10,345 bases of DNA from an uncultured Prosthecobacter sp. GTDB lineage: Bacteria; Verrucomicrobiota; Verrucomicrobiia; Verrucomicrobiales; Verrucomicrobiaceae. Both the position numbers and the translations under genes were made by a program. Below the pieces are notes generated by a model. The model did not search any database. It saw nothing but the letters and a program-made list of their open reading frames with translations, and was not told the DNA's origin. The stretch covers positions 1-10,345 of the forward strand of contig CALDGV010000610.1 of NCBI GenBank assembly GCA_937941745.1, written 5' to 3'. Within the stretch, counting starts at the first letter, position 1. Each line of letters opens with the position of its first letter. Below are positions 1 to 6,203 of this stretch, piece by piece.

Positions 1-282
1 GAGGACGTGGCGCAGATTCCCGAGACCTTTGAAACCTACTGGGAGCAGGAACGAGTGGAGGCCTTCAACCAGCTGGTGAAGGAGGAGCAGCTGGATGCTG
101 ACAAGCTCAAGAAGGTGATTGACCGCTATGTCTATACTGGCCAGGAGCCGCTCCGAAACCCGGACATTGCGAACGTGATCGTGAAGCCGATGAAGATCCT
201 GGAACGGAGCTCAACGGTGACGCGCGTGTTTGAGCGGGTCGTGGATTACGTGGCCACCTTTATCAAGGGAATGGCGGCTTGA
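1..282 (+). CDS. hsdR: Type I restriction enzyme R subunit, C-terminal fragment
   Basis: This is the last 93 residues of a longer protein. The frame is open to the left edge, so the start lies outside the window; an internal GTG at 7 is unlikely to be the true start. The visible part is a charged helical domain: WEQERVEAFNQLVKEE, then LDADKLKKVIDRYVYTG, then EPLRNPDIANVI, ending in a conserved-looking VVDYVATFIKGM. From memory this matches the C-terminal helical region of HsdR, the restriction and translocation subunit of type I R-M complexes, which contacts the HsdM/HsdS methylase core. The nuclease and helicase motors would lie upstream and cannot be checked here. HsdM and HsdS are not in the window. 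A hairpin 24 nt after the stop may end the transcript. Family assignment is fairly secure; whether the complete gene is intact is unknown. Confidence 0.75.
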   Translation, partial: EDVAQIPETFETYWEQERVEAFNQLVKEEQLDADKLKKVIDRYVYTGQEPLRNPDIANVIVKPMKILERSSTVTRVFERVVDYVATFIKGMAA

Positions 283-306
283 TCCGGCGCGGCCCTGGGC
301 TGTCTG

Positions 307-331
307 ACGCAAGCCCTGCGGGCTTGCGTTT
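307..331 (+). terminator. Putative terminator hairpin after hsdR
   Basis: A perfect 10-bp stem, ACGCAAGCCC (307-316) and GGGCTTGCGT (320-329), with a 3-nt loop TGC, begins 24 nt past the hsdR stop. Only a short T run (329-331) follows, so it is a weak intrinsic terminator or an RNA 3'-end stabiliser. The rest of the 283-473 gap, between the hsdR and apaG stops, shows nothing else I can name. Bidirectional use for apaG is possible, but the minus strand has no T tract. Confidence 0.5.
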
Positions 332-473
332 CCATGAAGCGGGTCCACTAGCGCCCGCCAGAGGGTGTGCACTGCTGCGCTTTCTGGCCCCGGAATCATG
401 AACGGCACGCAGGCCCTGCCGAATCTCAAATCTCAGCCCATCCCGAGCAGGCTTCTCGTTCCGTTTCGGCAAC

Positions 474-860
474 TCAGGCAATGAGGGGCGGGTGCATCTC
501 GAAGCGGGGGATGCGGACGTACACGGGCCGGCCCTGAAGGGTGGTGCCGAAGAAGGAGCCGGTGGCGGTGCTTTCGCTCTTGATGACGTGGTAGGAGTTG
601 TAGCTGAAGGTCTGGCCGGGCTCGAGCTTGGGGAATTGGCCGACGACGCCGTCGCCCTCGACGACGAGGGTGTCGCCATCGGTGTCACGGACGATCCATT
701 TGCGGCCGAAGATGTTGACGGTCTCGGTGGAGCCGTTGTGAATGGAGACGTGATAGACGAAGGGATGAGGCCGGTCGGGCGGGCAGGGCCGGGTGGGGTC
801 GTAGGCGACATCGTCCACGGTGACGGTGAGTCCGGGGAGGGCTTCGAAACGGGAGGTCAT
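474..860 (-). CDS. apaG: ApaG domain protein
   Basis: A 128-residue protein matching ApaG in length (about 125 residues) and layout: a small fibronectin-III-like beta sandwich. The hallmark segments are present: an early strand LTVTVDDVAYDP (11-22), FVYHVSIHNGS (34-44), the family signature GRKWIVRDTDGDTLVVEGDG (52-71) running into VVGQFPKLEPGQTFSY (72-87), GSFFGT (101-106) and a C-terminal VYVRIPRFEM. ApaG in enterobacteria is linked to Co2+/Mg2+ homeostasis and to ApaH; the biochemical role is not settled, and the same fold is used as a protein-interaction module in some F-box proteins. The ATG at 860 gives the expected N-terminus directly before the first strand; no Shine-Dalgarno sequence is visible. 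It lies 108 nt downstream of tRNA-Ser on the same strand and could share its transcript. No apaH or ksgA neighbour is present. Confidence 0.85.
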   Translation of the reverse strand: MTSRFEALPGLTVTVDDVAYDPTRPCPPDRPHPFVYHVSIHNGSTETVNIFGRKWIVRDTDGDTLVVEGDGVVGQFPKLEPGQTFSYNSYHVIKSESTATGSFFGTTLQGRPVYVRIPRFEMHPPLIA

Positions 861-968
861 GCGCGGAACATACTGACGCGATGATTCAGGACAAGTGGGG
901 AGAGCCGCGAGGATGCACGCTGAAGGCGGCGGGGCGGGGAAGCAGCTTCCTTGGAATGGAGGGGAAAC

Positions 969-1058
969 TGGCGGACAGAGAGGGATTCGAACCCTCGGAA
1001 CGTTTTACCGTTCACACGCTTTCCAGGCGTGCCCGATCGACCACTCTGGCATCTGTCC
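969..1058 (-). tRNA. trnS-GGA: tRNA-Ser (anticodon GGA)
   Basis: On the minus strand a class II tRNA folds with acceptor stem GGACAGA (1058-1052) pairing with TCTGTCC (979-973), discriminator G (972) and an encoded CCA (971-969). The anticodon stem is CACGC/GCGTG around loop CTGGAAA (1026-1020), giving anticodon GGA at 1024-1022, which reads UCC and UCU. The T arm has the canonical GGTTCGAATCC. A long variable arm (about GAACGGTAAAACGTTC) and discriminator G are serine identity marks. Length with CCA is 90 nt. No copy of its 3' end was seen elsewhere in the window, so there is no sign of an integrated element using it. Confidence 0.95.
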
Positions 1059-1087
1059 GGGTTTGCTGCCGGGGGCAGCGGGCCGCG

Positions 1088-1116
1088 ATAGTGCTGTCTC
1101 CCCCGGACTCCCGCAA
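1088..1116 (-). promoter_or_regulatory. Possible promoter of tRNA-Ser
   Basis: Reading the minus strand, TTGCGG (1116-1111) is followed after exactly 17 nt by CACTAT (1093-1088), and then by a GC-rich stretch (CGCGGCCC) of the kind found as the discriminator of stable-RNA promoters. Initiation would fall near 1080, about 20 nt before the tRNA 5' end. Each box matches only 3 of 6 of the sigma-70 consensus, so this rests mainly on position and spacing. The remaining intergenic bases up to bioB (1117-1218) show no other clear signal. Confidence 0.3.
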
Positions 1117-1218
1117 GCTGATTTTCCAGAGAGTTCAGGATGGGTGGGCACGGCGGGGCAAAGGTGCGGCGGCGGTGATGATGAGGCTGGGTTCGGCCTT
1201 GCCGCGCGTGGGGATTCA

Positions 1219-1239
1219 TGGCAGATGCAGCATCTGCCA
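1219..1239 (+). promoter_or_regulatory. Perfect 9-bp hairpin just upstream of bioB
   Basis: TGGCAGATG (1219-1227) and CATCTGCCA (1231-1239) form a perfect 9-bp stem around a CAG triloop. It ends 7 nt before the bioB start codon, where a ribosome binding site would normally sit, and no Shine-Dalgarno sequence is visible there. As RNA it could hinder initiation; as DNA it is a near-palindrome that a dimeric repressor could bind. It does not resemble the known BirA operator (TTGTWAAC-type half-sites). Confidence 0.45.
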
Positions 1240-1246
1240 GCCACGC

Positions 1247-2296
1247 ATGAAATACGCCGACCTTCACCGCATCTACCACCAGCCGTTCTTTGACCTTCTG
1301 AAGCAGGCCCGCGCCGTGCATGAGGAGCACTGGACGGGGAATGAGGTGCAGCTTTGCACGCTGCTGAGCATCAAGACGGGCGGCTGCAGCGAGGACTGCG
1401 GCTACTGCGCGCAGAGCGCCCGCTACAGCACGGGGGTGCAGGCGGAGAAGCTGATGCCGAAGGAGCAGGTGATGGAGCGTGCGCTGGCGGCACGGGCCAG
1501 CGGCTCGACGCGCTTCTGCATGGGGGCGGCCTGGAAGGGCGTGCGCAAGGGGACGCAGAAGTTTGACCAGGTGCTGGACATCGTGCGCGATGTTTCGAAG
1601 CTGGGGATGGAGGTGTGCGTGACGTTGGGCGAGCTGGGTGCGGAGGAGGCTGCCGATCTGAAGGAGGCTGGTGTGACGGCCTACAATCACAATGTGGACA
1701 CGTCTCCGGAGCATTATCCGAACATTGTCAGCACGCATTCCTTTGAGGACCGGCTGCGGACGATCCGCCATGCTCAGGACGCAGGGATGTCGGTGTGCTG
1801 CGGGGGCATCCTGGGGCTGGGCGAGACGATCGAGGACCGGCTGAAGATGCTGGAGGTGATCTCGAACTTCAATCCGCACCCGGAGAGCGTGCCGATCAAT
1901 GCGCTGATGCCGATCAAGGGCACGCCGCTGGGCGAGAACGAGGTGGTGGATTCGTTTGCCTTCATCCGCATGATCGCGGTGACGCGCATCGCGATCCCCC
2001 GAGCGAAGGTGCGCCTGAGTGCAGGCCGGACGAGCCTGAGCCGTGAGGCGCAGGCGCTGGCCTTCTTTGCCGGGGCAAACTCCATTTTCTACGGGGACAA
2101 GCTGCTGACGGCGGCGAACCCCCGGATCAATGAGGACACGAGGCTGCTGAGAGATCTGGGCCTGAGCCCGCAGGAGCCCAACCCTGGGCTGGAAGCTCCT
2201 GGCGCGGACGAGGTGCGGCCTCTGGCACCTGCCTTTGAGGGGCAGGAGGAGGGAAGCTGCTCGCTCGGTGGATGCGGAGTTGGGTGTGGTTCCTAA
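1247..2296 (+). CDS. bioB: Biotin synthase
   Basis: A 349-residue radical SAM enzyme that inserts sulfur into dethiobiotin, the last step of biotin synthesis, in the cytoplasm. Seen directly: the [4Fe-4S]/SAM motif CSEDCGYC with Cys47, Cys51 and Cys54, and the residues matching the E. coli [2Fe-2S] ligands, Cys91 (RFCMGA), Cys124 (EVCVTLG), Cys184 (SVCCGG) and Arg256 (KVRLSAGR). YNHNVDTS (146-153) and GGILGLGET (186-194) are further family signatures. The ATG at 1247 gives MKYADLHRIYHQPFFDLL, the usual BioB beginning. The frame stays open upstream to 881, but that stretch runs antisense across the tRNA and is not coding. Length is close to E. coli BioB (346). Two oddities: an extra Cys185 next to Cys184, and a Cys/Gly-rich tail, GSCSLGGCGVGCGS, with Cys338, Cys343 and Cys347. 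No other bio genes are adjacent, so this is a stand-alone bioB. Confidence 0.96.
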   Translation: MKYADLHRIYHQPFFDLLKQARAVHEEHWTGNEVQLCTLLSIKTGGCSEDCGYCAQSARYSTGVQAEKLMPKEQVMERALAARASGSTRFCMGAAWKGVRKGTQKFDQVLDIVRDVSKLGMEVCVTLGELGAEEAADLKEAGVTAYNHNVDTSPEHYPNIVSTHSFEDRLRTIRHAQDAGMSVCCGGILGLGETIEDRLKMLEVISNFNPHPESVPINALMPIKGTPLGENEVVDSFAFIRMIAVTRIAIPRAKVRLSAGRTSLSREAQALAFFAGANSIFYGDKLLTAANPRINEDTRLLRDLGLSPQEPNPGLEAPGADEVRPLAPAFEGQEEGSCSLGGCGVGCGS

Positions 2297-2338
2297 GGGC
2301 TACCAACAGTCAATTGCCTTAAATTACCCTTGGATTCT

Positions 2339-2354
2339 GTCAGGTTTTCCTGAC
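2339..2354 (+). terminator. Possible weak terminator after bioB
   Basis: GTCAGG (2339-2344) and CCTGAC (2349-2354) form a 6-bp stem with a TTTT loop, 42 nt past the bioB stop. No T run follows. A second hairpin, 2373-2392 (CTGAGG/CCTCGG core, loop CAGT, two G-T pairs at the base), lies just downstream. Together they may end or pause the bioB transcript, perhaps with Rho, but neither is a classical intrinsic terminator. Confidence 0.3.
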
Positions 2355-2466
2355 GAGAGGGTTTGCATGTCTGTCTGAGGCAGTCCTCGGGCTAAAGTTG
2401 TATGCAGCCTGCCTGTTTCGGAGAGGCGAGGAATCCTATTGGCTTAAGGCGGGTAGTGGGTTTGGG

Positions 2467-2543
2467 TTATGGAATTTACAATAAACTGGCACCTTTTGGT
2501 TGCAAAGGTTGTCACAAAGATGTAAATATTGTAAATTCCATAA
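2467..2543. repeat. AT-rich island with perfect 17-bp inverted repeat
   Basis: TTATGGAATTTACAATA (2467-2483) is repeated in perfect inverted form as TATTGTAAATTCCATAA (2527-2543), separated by 43 nt. The 77-bp unit is roughly one-third G+C within a neighbourhood well above 60%. The right arm ends 2 nt before the ATG (2546) of the histidine kinase gene. Inside the spacer, ACCTTT (2491-2496) and AAAGGT (2504-2509) can form a smaller stem, and TGTAAA occurs at 2521 and again at 2530. No target-site duplication is visible outside the arms and no coding potential inside, so a miniature transposon is not well supported. A twin operator or a long RNA hairpin sequestering the start are the leading readings. 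Confidence 0.8.
2509..2537 (+). promoter_or_regulatory. Candidate promoter of the two-component operon
   Basis: TTGTCA (2509-2514) matches the sigma-70 -35 box at 5 of 6 positions. After a 17-nt spacer TAAATT (2532-2537) matches -10 at 4 of 6. The -10 box lies inside the right arm of the inverted repeat, so a protein bound there would block transcription. Initiation would fall only a few bases before the ATG at 2546, giving a nearly leaderless mRNA, which fits the missing Shine-Dalgarno sequence. An alternative -10, TACAAT (2477-2482), lies in the left arm but lacks a -35. Confidence 0.35.
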
Positions 2544-2545
2544 AG

Positions 2546-4036
2546 ATGACTTCGCTAGCTCCAACCTCTCCAGCGACTGCGCCCCTGCATTTTGCGGCGG
2601 CGGGAGATGAGGTGCAGATCGCCCCGCAGGCGGCGCCCAAGATTGATCCGAAACTGCTGAAGAGTGCGGAGGCCTCTGCCCGCTTTGTAGGGGAGATGCA
2701 GGACCTGAACCTGCGCAACGCCCGGCTGGGAGCTTGGTTTGTGATGCTGCTGGTGCCGTTCTGCGCGGTTTTGGACTGGCTGGCCTATCCGGAGCATTTC
2801 TGGCAGTTCCTGCTGCTGCGGCTGATCTGCTCGATCCTGTGCGTGCCGCTGCTGCTGGCGCTGGACCAGCCCTGGGCTGCCCGGCATCACCGGAGCTACC
2901 CGGTGATCCTGCCGCTGCTGCCGGCGGTTGCGATCTGCCTGATGATCTACCTGACAGGCGATGCGGGCACCGGGTATTATGCCGGGCTGCTGCTCTGCCT
3001 GGTGGGCACCTCGTTTGTCTTCCACTGGACCTTCAAGGAGATCGGCATCACGGTCGCCCTGGTGGTGGGCTGCTATCTGGCGGCGACGGTGCCCAACCTG
3101 CGGCTGGAGGAGGGCCTGCGCACGGAAGGCCTGTTCATCAACAACACGCTCTTTCTGCTGCTGACCTGTGCGATCCTTTACTTTGGCAGCCGCCAGCATC
3201 ATGGCATCCGTCTGCGGGAGTTTGTGAACCGCTGCAAGGTGGAGGCGCAGAGGGAGGAATTGGTGCGGCGCAATGATGAGCTGACCTCCACCCTGCAGAA
3301 GTTGCGGGAGACGGAGGCCCAGCTGACCCAGAGCGAGAAACTGGCCTCGATCGGCCGCCTCAGCGCCGGGATCGTGCACGAGATCAACAATCCGCTGAAC
3401 TTTGTGACCTCGGCGCTCTATCTGCTGAAGATGAAGTCCAAGGCCATGCCGCCGGATGATGCCGAGGAGATGAACCAGATCCTCGCGGACATCGGGGAAG
3501 GGGTGGAGCGGGTGTCCTCGATCGTATCGGACCTGCGGACCTTTGCGCATCCAGAGAGCCGGGGGCAGGGGCCGGTGGACCTGACCCAGGCGGCGGCCAA
3601 GGCGGCGCGCCTGATGAACAAGCAGTTGAACGACCATGGAGTGCAGCTTTCCATGGAAGTGCCCGAGGACCTGGAGGTGCTGGGTGATGAAAACCACATC
3701 GTGCAGATCCTGATCAACCTGCTGCAGAACAGCGTGGATGCGCTGGAGGGAAGGCCCCAGCCTTTGATCCATGTCTGCGCCTCGAAGACGCCCGAGGGGG
3801 GGGTGATGCTGCGCGTGCATGACAATGGCACGGGCATCTCTCCCGAGAGCATGAAGCGTGTTTTTGACCCCTTTTTCACCACCAAGGAAGTGGGCCGTGG
3901 CATGGGGCTCGGTCTGGCCTTATGCTACCGCATGATGCAAAGCATGGGAGGTGGCATTGAAGTTCGCAGTGAGTCTGGACGTTTTACCGAGTTCAGCCTG
4001 CGCTTCCAATCTGCTTTTGTTCGTTCCGCCGCATGA
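2546..4036 (+). CDS. Membrane sensor histidine kinase, six TM helices
   Basis: A 496-residue sensor kinase. Order of parts: an Ala/Pro-rich cytoplasmic N-tail (1-60); six hydrophobic helices at about 61-81, 85-106, 118-137, 143-161, 166-183 and 196-214 with very short loops; a coiled coil (about 228-268); the dimerisation domain with H-box SAGIVHEINNPLNF (phospho-acceptor His278); and the ATPase domain with N-box NLLQNSVDAL (Asn395), G1 DNGTG (426-430), F-box FDPFFTTK (440-447) and G2 GMGLGLA (452-458). All catalytic boxes are intact, so it should autophosphorylate. No PAS, HAMP or extracellular domain is seen; the membrane bundle itself is probably the sensor, ligand unknown. ATG 2546 is preferred because an upstream in-frame ATG at 2402 would translate the inverted repeat and a non-coding-looking stretch. 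The stop overlaps the next start (ATGA), implying translational coupling. Confidence 0.9.
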   Translation: MTSLAPTSPATAPLHFAAAGDEVQIAPQAAPKIDPKLLKSAEASARFVGEMQDLNLRNARLGAWFVMLLVPFCAVLDWLAYPEHFWQFLLLRLICSILCVPLLLALDQPWAARHHRSYPVILPLLPAVAICLMIYLTGDAGTGYYAGLLLCLVGTSFVFHWTFKEIGITVALVVGCYLAATVPNLRLEEGLRTEGLFINNTLFLLLTCAILYFGSRQHHGIRLREFVNRCKVEAQREELVRRNDELTSTLQKLRETEAQLTQSEKLASIGRLSAGIVHEINNPLNFVTSALYLLKMKSKAMPPDDAEEMNQILADIGEGVERVSSIVSDLRTFAHPESRGQGPVDLTQAAAKAARLMNKQLNDHGVQLSMEVPEDLEVLGDENHIVQILINLLQNSVDALEGRPQPLIHVCASKTPEGGVMLRVHDNGTGISPESMKRVFDPFFTTKEVGRGMGLGLALCYRMMQSMGGGIEVRSESGRFTEFSLRFQSAFVRSAA

Positions 4037-5289
4037 CCCAGGAAAAGTCCAGTCCCTATCACATCCTCTACGTCGATGACGAGGAGAGGGCATTGCACTA
4101 CTTCCGGAAGTGCTTTGAGCGCGACTATGTGATCCACACTGCCATCAATGCGGCGGAAGGATTTCGCATCCTCGAGGAATACGGCCCGCGCATTGGCGTG
4201 CTGATGACTGACCAGCGGATGCCGGGCGAGAAGGGGGTGGAGCTGATGGAGCGCGCCCGCCGACTGCAGCCAAACGTGGTGCGCATTCTCGTCACAGCCT
4301 ACACGGACTATGACAGCGCGGTGAAGTCGGTGAACGATGGCCGTGCCTGGCGCTACCTACACAAGCCGCTGGACCCGGAACTGCTGGGCCAGGTGCTGCG
4401 GGAGGCGATGGAAGCCTACCAAACAGCGCTGAATCAGGAGCGCCTCCTGCACGAGAAGGCGGATGACCTGCGTGCGCAGCTCATGGCGGACCGCGTGAGC
4501 GGCATGGGCATCCTGGCGGAAGGGCTGAACCATCACCTGCGCAACGCGCTGACGGTGATCCGGGCCTTCATTGATCTGGCTCCGATGAAGCTCATGGAGG
4601 AGACGGATGCCCGCCCGCCAATGGATCCGGGCTTCTGGGTGGACACGCAGGGGCAGGCCCTTTCGCAGCTGGACCGAATCCAGACCCTGCTCACGAATCT
4701 GGCGAATGCCTCCCACGCGCGGAAGCTTCAGCGGCAGGATGGCATCCGGCTGGCGGAGGTGCTGCAGGAGACTCAGGCGGCTTTTGCGGGCCATCTGCTG
4801 GAGAAGCAGCTGAATCTGCAGATCCATGTCCCGGCCGACTTCCCGGTGCTGTTGGTGCATGGGGAGCGCTTCATCCAGATGCTGCGGCTGCTGTTCATTG
4901 AGGAGATCACGCACCTCCATGCCGGCGATGTGATTCAGATCAGCGCTGCGATCGAGTGCGACGCCCTGGGTGAGCTCTACGCTGTCATCACTCTGCGGGA
5001 CAATGGAGCCTGGGGCGGGCCCAAGGACATCGGTGCCAACCTGTTTGATCCTTTCTACACCCGGAGCCGCAAGCCGGATGACTTTGGGGTGAACATGATG
5101 GCCTGCTTTGTGACGATGCATCTGCATGGCGGCACGGTGTTTGCCAACCGGCTGGAGCCCGCTGGACTGGAGCTGGTGCTGCGCCTGCCGGTGGACCCGG
5201 AGAAGAACTGCCAGGAGGCTGAAACTTTCCTGCGCGGGACCCTGGCGGGCGACGCCAAATGGAGCGGCCCGCTCAGCCGAGCGGCGTGA
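4033..5289 (+). CDS. Response regulator receiver with degenerate histidine-kinase-like module
   Basis: A 418-residue cytoplasmic protein. Residues 10-125 are a receiver domain with all key positions: acidic pocket Asp15/Asp16 (YVDDEE), phospho-acceptor Asp60 (MTDQRMPG), Thr88 (LVTAY) and Lys111 (HKP). A helical linker (about 126-155) leads to a kinase-like dimerisation helix with H-box GLNHHLRNALT, where His167 aligns with the phospho-acceptor and His168 replaces the usual Glu. The ATPase-like part is worn: the N-box Asn becomes Glu290 (LRLLFIEEITHL), G1 keeps only DNG (323-325) without the following GxG, the F-box survives as FDPFYT (338-343), and G2 reads DFGVN instead of GxGxG. ATP binding is therefore doubtful. 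This layout recalls ChpT/Spo0B-type histidine phosphotransferases fused to a receiver, a role inferred and not shown. No DNA-binding or enzymatic output domain is present. The start overlaps the partner kinase stop by 4 nt (ATGA), making the pair a clear cognate unit. Confidence 0.85.
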   Translation: MTQEKSSPYHILYVDDEERALHYFRKCFERDYVIHTAINAAEGFRILEEYGPRIGVLMTDQRMPGEKGVELMERARRLQPNVVRILVTAYTDYDSAVKSVNDGRAWRYLHKPLDPELLGQVLREAMEAYQTALNQERLLHEKADDLRAQLMADRVSGMGILAEGLNHHLRNALTVIRAFIDLAPMKLMEETDARPPMDPGFWVDTQGQALSQLDRIQTLLTNLANASHARKLQRQDGIRLAEVLQETQAAFAGHLLEKQLNLQIHVPADFPVLLVHGERFIQMLRLLFIEEITHLHAGDVIQISAAIECDALGELYAVITLRDNGAWGGPKDIGANLFDPFYTRSRKPDDFGVNMMACFVTMHLHGGTVFANRLEPAGLELVLRLPVDPEKNCQEAETFLRGTLAGDAKWSGPLSRAA

Positions 5290-5361
5290 GGACTTGAAGC
5301 CGGGCGGACAAAGTGTGGTTCGACCTTGCGGCCCTGCATGAGCGCGCTCCGGTGTCAGGGT

Positions 5362-6192
5362 ATGCGCACCCTTCTTTTCCTCCTTCTGGCCTCTGCGGCC
5401 CAAGCTGCTGACCTGCCTGCTGTGATCCCTCTCTGGCCTCAGGGAGCCCCTGGCTCGGAGAGCCGCAAGGATGAGCCGGAACGGCAGGAAGGCAGCAATG
5501 TGGTGAACGTGCACAACCCCTCCATCACTGCCTTCATCCCGAATGAGGGGGGCACCGGCACCTCGGTGATCATTGCTCCCGGAGGCGGGCATTCGAAGCT
5601 ATGCCTCGGTCATGAGGGCTATGCCCTGGCGGAGTGGTTCCGTGACCATGGCGTGGCTGCTTTTGTGCTGAAGTACCGGCTGGCTCGTGAGAAGGGCTCC
5701 AACTACACCATTCAGGAGCATGCGATGGCGGACATGCGCCGGGCGATCCGCCTGATCCGCAGCCGGGCGGAGGAATGGAAGCTGCGTCCTGACCGCCTCG
5801 GCGTCATGGGCTTTTCTGCTGGCGGTGAGCTGGCGGCCTTTGCCGCGATGAAGAACGACCCCGGCAAGCCTGATGCGGAGGACCCGATCGAGCGCCAGAG
5901 TTCCCGTCCGGACTTTCAGGCCCTCATTTATCCTGGCACATCAGGGCTTTTCTCGGCCCAGAAGGGGATGCCACCGCTCTTCATCGCCTGCGGTTATGGA
6001 GACCGCCCGGACATCGCTGAAGGCATGGCCACCCTTTATCTGAAGTACAAGGCCGCTGGTGTGAAGGCGGAGCTTCACATCTACAGCGAGGCCGGACATG
6101 GCTTTGGCTACCGACCTGGCACGAAAACGGCCGCTGGGAAATGGCCTGAGCGTTTCATGGAATGGCTTCAGGACAGCAAGCTGGTGCCGTGA
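5362..6192 (+). CDS. Secreted alpha/beta-hydrolase, acetyl-xylan-esterase-like
   Basis: A 276-residue hydrolase with a Sec signal peptide (MRTLLFLLLASAAQA, likely cut after Ala15). The fold marks are an oxyanion loop APGGGH (72-77), the nucleophile elbow GFSAGG with Ser152, an acid candidate Asp214 or Asp217 (GYGDRPD) and the catalytic His246 in EAGHGFG. This is the pattern of small esterases/lipases (BD-FAE, acetyl-xylan esterase and related exported hydrolases common in Planctomycetes and Verrucomicrobia), which remove acyl groups from plant polysaccharides. The substrate cannot be read from sequence. ATG 5362 is chosen over the in-frame ATG at 5326 because it puts the signal peptide at the very N-terminus. 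A 72-nt gap separates it from the signalling operon. The next gene starts 11 nt after its stop, so the two are probably co-transcribed. A xylose isomerase gene downstream fits xylan-type substrates. Confidence 0.85.
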   Translation: MRTLLFLLLASAAQAADLPAVIPLWPQGAPGSESRKDEPERQEGSNVVNVHNPSITAFIPNEGGTGTSVIIAPGGGHSKLCLGHEGYALAEWFRDHGVAAFVLKYRLAREKGSNYTIQEHAMADMRRAIRLIRSRAEEWKLRPDRLGVMGFSAGGELAAFAAMKNDPGKPDAEDPIERQSSRPDFQALIYPGTSGLFSAQKGMPPLFIACGYGDRPDIAEGMATLYLKYKAAGVKAELHIYSEAGHGFGYRPGTKTAAGKWPERFMEWLQDSKLVP

Positions 6193-6203
6193 ATGCCGCC
6201 GGG

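Noticed and set aside
938..950. GGAAG/CTTCC hairpin between tRNA-Ser and apaG as a terminator
   Set aside because: Only 5 bp with a 3-nt loop and no T run on either strand.
969..1058. tRNA-Ser as an integration site linked to the hsdR region
   Set aside because: No duplicated tRNA 3' end, integrase or other mobile gene is visible, and the housekeeping-type gene apaG lies next to the tRNA 3' end.
881..1246. In-frame extension of bioB far upstream
   Set aside because: It runs antisense across the tRNA-Ser gene and the 9-bp hairpin, and the protein before Met at 1247 has no BioB-like sequence.
2467..2543. BirA (biotin repressor) operator
   Set aside because: The arms share TTTACA/TGTAAA with BirA sites, but the spacing between arms is 43 nt and the AACC/GGTT parts are missing; the element also lies downstream of bioB, ahead of an unrelated operon.
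2402..2545. 48-residue N-terminal extension of the histidine kinase, containing a CKGCH motif resembling a heme-binding site
   Set aside because: The extension translates the inverted repeat and AT-rich spacer; a single CxxCH in a cytoplasmic, non-exported stretch is most simply chance. ATG 2546 is the better start.
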